Origin: Motacilla alba alba
Taxonomy: Eukaryota > Chordata > Aves > Passeriformes > Motacillidae
Direction of reading: 5' to 3'
Length of the DNA: 64,000 nucleotides
Assembly: GCF_015832195.1 (NCBI RefSeq)
Contig: NC_052028.1
Span: forward strand, 10,459,501 to 10,523,500
Each line of letters starts with the position of its first letter. The stretch's first letter is position 1. Positions 61,601-64,000 of the stretch are shown here, in pieces. The notes under the pieces were generated by a model. It was not told where the DNA came from. It ran no database searches and saw only the letters and a list, made by a program, of their open reading frames with translations. The translations under genes were made by a program, and so were the position numbers.

Positions 61601-62791
61601 CCAACTGGCCAAAGTACTTCAGTCAGTGGGGAGTGTCCCTTAAAGATGTATATGGGGAGTTTTAAACAGGCAGTATCCCACTATCATCTTTATTTGTAAT
61701 CCCAAATAATCATTTTGCTCAACCTCCTCTTAAGTATGTAGGTGAAAAAATTAACTTGAAATAGAAGTAAAAATTCAAAGGGCTGAAAACCCTTAACTAA
61801 ACCCACAGGCAGTGCTGCCAGTCCCAGGAGAGCCAAAGCCATGGTGCTGGGACAGCCCCCACTTCTTGTCACCAAAACAGAACTGGAAATTTATTAGCCC
61901 AGGAATAGTTGCCAAATTTATTTTCTCTAAAATAAGCCCTTTCAACCCAGCAAGGCTCTATAGGAAGAGAACAACATGAAGAAATGCCTCTGCTAGTGCA
62001 TTGACAGACAAAGAAATGGGGCTGCAAACAGCCTGAACATCTCCTCTTCCTCCTCCTCCTTTGGGGGAAGAAAGGTAGAAGCACCTAATACCCACAATTT
62101 ATTTTTTAAACCAACCCTCAGCAGCTTGGAGGGCACAAATAAAACATAAATTCTCACTCCAAAAACAGCAGGAGAACAACAGATTTGGATGTGGTGGCAC
62201 AGCCAAAGGCACGTCTGAACATTTGAAAGGAGGAGTTGACACATTTTCAACTATTACCCCTTCAAACAACTATTTCCCCATAAATTTTCTGGTTGCATTG
62301 GTAGGAATGCTCATTATTCTACCCAAGGCTTCAAAGAAAGAAGCAAGCAAGCTATGGTTTTCCCTCTAGCCCCCCTTTTGAGGCAACCAAACCCATATTA
62401 AATGCTGGAAACACAATAGATAAGAAAAGCAAGACAGAGCTTTAGAACCAATAAACCCAGTAACATGTTAAATATTAGTATAGCACTCTTTCTGTTAAAT
62501 AGAGGCAGACTAAAGAACTCTTTAAAGGGAAAACTCCTTGTTACTGAATATTTTCTGAGTTTAAAATTAGTGGAAGTGCCCTAGGGCAGCAAGTTAAACA
62601 TTTTAAAATTCCCCCCACAATTTGTCTACAATCATGAAAAAAAAATCCAGCAGCATCTGGTACTGATTTTGTTTCCAGACACACCTCTACCAAAAAATGT
62701 TGTGCTTTTGCAAGGACACTGAAAGGCAGGGAAAGAGGAAGCCTTAACTTTGTTGATCCAACAGTAAAATCCACGATACTTACTGCAGGTC
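22563..62791 (-). CDS. COL23A1: COL23A1, collagen alpha-1(XXIII) chain, 25 C-terminal coding exons (5' end off window)
   Basis: Twenty-five minus-strand exons join in one frame into about 408 residues. They form the collagenous ectodomain and C-terminus of type XXIII collagen, a type-II transmembrane collagen related to types XIII and XXV that is shed from the cell surface by furin-type cleavage (established). Almost all exons begin with a Gly codon, are phase 0/0 and are multiples of 9 nt. Diagnostic non-collagenous segments are [16 protein letters not shown], the RSERGEK break, and the end [20 protein letters not shown], each matching human COL23A1 as I recall it. COL13A1 and COL25A1 differ at these points. 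The cytoplasmic, membrane-spanning and first NC segments (about 130 residues) lie beyond 64000. The remembered human chain is 540 residues. The reading frame is intact throughout. Confidence 0.95.
22611..26353 (-). other. COL23A1 intron, 3.7 kb
   Basis: An intron before the last coding exon. No coding exon, RNA gene or clear repeat was recognised in it. Confidence 0.75.
26354..26440 (-). CDS. COL23A1: COL23A1 exon: [10 protein letters not shown] to LDQPCPV
   Basis: The acceptor is gtgctgacag and the donor gtatgt; 87 nt, phase 0/0. It contains the last Gly-X-Y stretch and the DQPCPV start of the C-terminal non-collagenous end, with a Cys that can pair with that of GCWHK. Confidence 0.95.
27074..27127 (-). 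CDS. COL23A1: COL23A1 exon: [18 protein letters not shown]
   Basis: 54 nt, with acceptor gtggtgacag and donor gtgagt. The segment GERSERGEK breaks the Gly-X-Y register, the same charged interruption as human (GDRSERGEK). Confidence 0.95.
27592..27618 (-). CDS. COL23A1: COL23A1 27-nt exon: GKPGEPGLD
   Basis: The acceptor is atatctgcag and the donor gtgagt; three Gly-X-Y triplets. Confidence 0.93.
27883..27936 (-). CDS. COL23A1: COL23A1 54-nt exon ending [12 protein letters not shown]
   Basis: The acceptor is ctttaatttaag and the donor gtaatc; six triplets beginning GLPGAPG. Confidence 0.93.
28029..28100 (-). CDS. COL23A1: COL23A1 72-nt exon: [13 protein letters not shown]...
   Basis: The acceptor is atgtctgcag and the donor gtgagt; eight uninterrupted, highly charged triplets ending GDTGPA. 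Confidence 0.94.
28496..28522 (-). CDS. COL23A1: COL23A1 27-nt exon: GPPGIQGPK
   Basis: The acceptor is ctttcccacag and the donor gtaagt. Confidence 0.93.
28523..29379 (-). other. COL23A1 intron, 0.86 kb
   Basis: Ordinary intron; nothing else seen. Confidence 0.7.
29380..29421 (-). CDS. COL23A1: COL23A1 42-nt exon: [14 protein letters not shown]
   Basis: The acceptor is cccttctgcag and the donor gtagga. It begins with the end of a non-collagenous interruption (IIPEP; human IVEP) and resumes Gly-X-Y. Confidence 0.92.
29736..29807 (-). CDS. COL23A1: COL23A1 72-nt exon: triplets then SPCLQNNH interruption
   Basis: The acceptor is ttatgtttcag and the donor gtaaga. It begins [16 protein letters not shown] and ends in a non-collagenous segment SPCLQNNH. 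The human counterpart (SASDSLQESLAQ as recalled) has no Cys here. Confidence 0.9.
30148..30237 (-). CDS. COL23A1: COL23A1 90-nt exon: [10 protein letters not shown]...GSAGPP
   Basis: The acceptor is caacttgcag and the donor gtaggt; ten unbroken triplets, Lys/Glu/Met-rich. Confidence 0.94.
30713..30757 (-). CDS. COL23A1: COL23A1 45-nt exon: [15 protein letters not shown]
   Basis: The acceptor is gtctccctccag and the donor gtgagt. It matches human GELGLPGAPGIDGEK. Confidence 0.95.
31481..31534 (-). CDS. COL23A1: COL23A1 54-nt exon: [18 protein letters not shown]
   Basis: The acceptor is gctgtgtttcag and the donor gtgagc; a proline-rich triple-helix core. Confidence 0.94.
32837..32914 (-). CDS. 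COL23A1: COL23A1 78-nt exon with the [14 protein letters not shown] interruption
   Basis: The acceptor is cctgcctgcag and the donor gtaagc. It encodes [12 protein letters not shown] followed by the non-collagenous [14 protein letters not shown], identical to the human segment as I recall it. This is the strongest marker of COL23A1. The exon is unusually CpG-rich. Confidence 0.96.
33381..33425 (-). CDS. COL23A1: COL23A1 45-nt exon: [15 protein letters not shown]
   Basis: The acceptor is ttgattttcag and the donor gtatgg. Confidence 0.94.
33870..33953. repeat. T/C-rich tract with 15+ T run
   Basis: A low-complexity T-rich sequence inside the COL23A1 intron 33426-34718. It may be the tail of a decayed retroposon in reverse, but no body was recognised. 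Confidence 0.85.
34719..34781 (-). CDS. COL23A1: COL23A1 63-nt exon: [13 protein letters not shown]...
   Basis: The acceptor is ctttgttttcag and the donor gtaagg; seven triplets ending GTDGFPGLK. Confidence 0.94.
35046..35236 (-). mobile_element. CR1 LINE 3' fragment in a COL23A1 intron
   Basis: The plus strand reads gttggaaggggtcttgaagatcatccagt, then cctgccatgggcagggacacc, ctctgggca and tctcaccaccctcacag. This is the reverse complement of the CR1 3' region. It is about 190 bp, ending 126 bp before the exon at 35362-35406. Confidence 0.85.
35362..35406 (-). CDS. COL23A1: COL23A1 45-nt exon: [15 protein letters not shown]
   Basis: The acceptor is gttccatcag and the donor gtatgt. The triplets are unbroken here; human, as recalled, has GDDGTPSQPG with an imperfection. 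Confidence 0.94.
36551..36577 (-). CDS. COL23A1: COL23A1 27-nt exon: GEPGVQGKK
   Basis: The acceptor is ttgctgttgaag and the donor gtaaaa. It matches human GEPGVPGKK. Confidence 0.93.
36952..36978 (-). CDS. COL23A1: COL23A1 27-nt exon: GARGPPGPK
   Basis: The acceptor is atattcaacag and the donor gtgggt. Confidence 0.92.
37491..37526 (-). CDS. COL23A1: COL23A1 36-nt exon: [12 protein letters not shown]
   Basis: The acceptor is ttttttgcag and the donor gtcagt. It matches human GPKGEPGQDGEM in length and pattern. Confidence 0.92.
37959..38075 (-). CDS. COL23A1: COL23A1 117-nt exon: [10 protein letters not shown]...GPRGPPGSP
   Basis: The acceptor is acttcttccag and the donor gtaagg; thirteen unbroken triplets including [16 protein letters not shown], which is identical in human as recalled. 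It is the largest collagenous exon in the window. Confidence 0.95.
38076..43928 (-). other. COL23A1 intron, 5.9 kb
   Basis: No further Gly-X-Y exon was found, and none is missing from the human order at this junction. There are no clear repeats. Confidence 0.75.
43929..43955 (-). CDS. COL23A1: COL23A1 27-nt exon: GEAGDIGPR
   Basis: The acceptor is ctgatttgcag and the donor gtaagt. It matches human GAPGDFGPR. Confidence 0.92.
44600..44626 (-). CDS. COL23A1: COL23A1 27-nt exon: GPPGPKGEK
   Basis: The acceptor is atgtgtttccag and the donor gtaaag. Confidence 0.92.
44627..46437 (-). other. COL23A1 intron, 1.8 kb
   Basis: Ordinary intron; nothing else seen. Confidence 0.7.
46438..46464 (-). CDS. 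COL23A1: COL23A1 27-nt exon: GPLGLDGKP
   Basis: The acceptor is attttttcag and the donor gtaagt. It is identical to the human segment as recalled. Confidence 0.94.
52070..52205. promoter_or_regulatory. CpG-rich patch inside the 13-kb COL23A1 intron
   Basis: About 130 bp with many CpGs (cggaggccgggcagg, cggcgggcatccggcggccgcgc) in otherwise CpG-poor intron. It may be a small CpG island, an alternative promoter or an enhancer. No exon can be assigned to it. Confidence 0.4.
55083..55610 (-). mobile_element. CR1 LINE 3' fragment, about 0.5 kb
   Basis: The plus strand begins tcacagaatcatggaatgg, the reverse complement of the CR1 3' end. It continues through ctccatccaacctgacctgg, ggaatttcttcc, ctctcagcctttcctcatag and ctggggaccacagagctgg in the correct CR1 order. 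It lies on the minus strand with its 3' end at 55083 and is the longest recognisable CR1 copy here. Confidence 0.9.
56271..56460 (-). mobile_element. Second CR1 3' fragment
   Basis: The plus strand reads ccacagaataactcaggttgg, then gatcatcaagtccaaccat, ctccaccacttccctgggca and tggtgaagaaatgtttcctaa. It differs from the copy at 55083, which suggests another CR1 subfamily. Confidence 0.85.
58773..58829. repeat. A-rich (GAAA-type) tract
   Basis: A low-complexity A/G sequence, about 57 bp, in the large COL23A1 intron. Confidence 0.9.
58906..58941. repeat. Exact 18-bp tandem duplication
   Basis: The unit ctgcatcaattcaaaaag occurs twice in direct succession. Confidence 0.95.
59589..59615 (-). CDS. 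COL23A1: COL23A1 27-nt exon: GQSGRDGYP
   Basis: The acceptor is ccccccacag and the donor gtaact. It is identical to human GQSGRDGYP as recalled. It is isolated by a 13-kb intron downstream and a 3.2-kb intron upstream. Confidence 0.93.
59616..62783 (-). other. COL23A1 intron, 3.2 kb
   Basis: Lies between the micro-exon and GQSGRDGYP. No other exon is needed by the frame and none was seen. Confidence 0.7.
62784..62791 (-). CDS. COL23A1: COL23A1 8-nt micro-exon (completes Gly-Pro-Ala triplet)
   Basis: The minus strand shows a very strong acceptor (ttttgttttcttttgttttccag), then GACCTGCA, then the perfect donor GTAAGT. If the preceding exon ends with one G, as a phase-1 collagen exon would, the codons are GGA CCT GCA. 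That fits the human GDP-GPP-GQSG order and restores phase 0 for the next exon. COL13A1, a close relative, is reported to have exons as short as 8 bp (established, from memory). Confidence 0.75.
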
Positions 62792-64000
62792 CTGGAAAAC
62801 AAAAGAAAAACAAAAGAAAAAAGAGTCAATTACAAAGAAAAAGTATAATCTGATAAAGCAACAGAAAGCAGGAACCAACACTAGAATGATTTAGGACTCT
62901 TCAGTCCAATTCCCTGGTGATGACTTTGCAGATACACTCAGCACCATCCACACCCTCCTGTTACAGCCCCATCTAACCCGTGCTGCAGGCACAGCACTAC
63001 TGACAGGGGTGTAAAACCACTCTTTTCCCATCTTTTTCACAGTATGACTCTGTTTCCTCTCCCCCTACAAGAGCCTGGGCAGGGCCCATGCGCAGGGCAT
63101 CAGAGCCTTGGGCACCACCTGTGGCCAGCAAAAAGGAGACAGATGTGGCCAGAAAAATGTGCAAATATTTAGGAATAAAATCTGTATTTTCACCATGAAC
63201 CTTATCTATCCTTTGGGTAATGCAGGAGGAGCAGGATATAAGCTCACAAAAGCCAGAGCAGCAGTGTGGGTAGGGACCTGACAAGGGCAGTGCTGCTGCT
63301 TCTACAGACCCCAAATGTTTATGTCAGATGTGTCCACCTCTCCCTGACCTCCAAACATGTCACACACCCCCACAGCCCAGTGCCACCCCCCTGTGCCCCT
63401 GCTCATGTTCCCAGTGTCACCCCCATGTGCCCCTGCTCGTGTTCCCAGTGCCACCCCCCTGTGCCCCTGCTTGTGTTCCCAGTGTCACCCCCATGTGCCC
63501 CTGCTCGTGTTCCCAGTGTCACCCCCCTGTGCCCCTGCTCATGTTCCCAGTGTCACCCCCATGTGCCCCTGCTCGTGCTCCCTGTGTCACCCTCCTATGC
63601 CCCTGCTCGTGCTCCCAGTGTCACCCCCATGTGCCCCTGCTCGTGCTCCCTGTGTCACCCCCATGTGCCCCTGCTCGTGTTCCCAGTGTCACCCCCATGT
63701 GCCCCTGCTCGTGCTCCCAGTGTCACCCCCATGTGCCCCTGCTCGTGCTCCCAGTGTCACCCCCATGTGCCCCTGCTCGTGTTCCCAGTGTCACCCCCCT
63801 GTACCCCTGCTCGTGTTCCCTGGGCTGCTGCTCGGTGCCTCAGCTCCAGGGAAATTCCCATCACACCCATATCAGGCTTTGGGGGCCAGGGGTACAGTCT
63901 GAGGCTGGCTTTAACATCATTAGGAAAAGAAACATTCCCCAAAATCCCCCAGCAGGGCAGGGTGGTCACCACAGCCACACCAGTCTCTGCAGTTTTCCCA
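62792..64000 (-). other. COL23A1 intron upstream of the micro-exon, to window edge
   Basis: No exon matching the upstream CPPGPPGRRGKPG-type segment was found, so the intron continues past 64000. It contains the 34-bp minisatellite. Confidence 0.65.
63376..63817. repeat. Thirteen-unit 34-bp minisatellite in a COL23A1 intron
   Basis: Thirteen exact-length 34-bp units start at 63376 and then every 34 bp to 63784. The unit pattern is cccagtgtcacccccatgtg followed by cccctgctcgtgtt. Variants (cat/cct in the middle, gtt/gct near the end, cccag/ccctg at the start) are interspersed, partly in alternation. Because 34 is not a multiple of 3 the open frame across it has a repeating three-frame pattern and is not coding. 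Confidence 0.97.

Noticed and set aside
63357..63902. 181-codon plus-strand frame rich in Cys/Pro/Val
   Set aside because: It is the 34-bp minisatellite read in three rotating frames. There is no domain or conserved start, and it lies in a COL23A1 intron on the other strand.

Overview
This window is vertebrate nuclear DNA, most likely from a bird (inferred). The genes have phased exons with GT-AG borders. The recognisable interspersed repeats are CR1-type LINE 3' fragments, the dominant avian retroposon. The introns are short compared with the mammalian orthologues. The gene order HNRNPAB (+), PHYKPL (-), COL23A1 (-) matches what I recall of human 5q35.3, so the window appears to be a conserved synteny block. 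Gene names rest on remembered family sequences, not on database searches.

Layout. (1) 1-1485: the 3' end of HNRNPAB on the plus strand. Three coding exons carry the end of RRM2 and the Gly/Tyr-rich tail, followed by a 3'UTR that probably contains an intron. (2) 1490-4790: the gap between two convergent genes, AT-rich, with five further plus-strand AATAAA motifs. (3) 4862-11761: the complete PHYKPL gene on the minus strand. Twelve coding exons join without a frame break into a 452-residue PLP enzyme. Its start codon lies in a CpG island carrying a purine tract and a ten-unit 50/51-bp minisatellite. (4) 12405-22562: no gene recognised. It holds the 3'UTR of COL23A1, of uncertain length, plus the intergenic spacer. 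(5) 22563-64000: the 3' portion of COL23A1 on the minus strand. Twenty-five coding exons, including an 8-nt micro-exon, encode about 408 C-terminal residues of the type XXIII transmembrane collagen. The 5' exons (cytoplasmic tail, membrane anchor, first non-collagenous region) lie beyond position 64000.

How the genes relate. HNRNPAB is a housekeeping RNA-binding protein. PHYKPL removes phosphohydroxylysine, a catabolite of hydroxylysine that comes almost only from collagen, and it sits immediately downstream of a collagen gene on the same strand. The adjacency is probably ancestral linkage rather than an operon-like unit.

No new defence, mobile or biosynthetic system was seen. The observations most worth following are the COL23A1 micro-exon, the promoter minisatellite of PHYKPL, a 13-unit 34-bp intronic minisatellite, and a CpG-rich patch inside the 13-kb COL23A1 intron.
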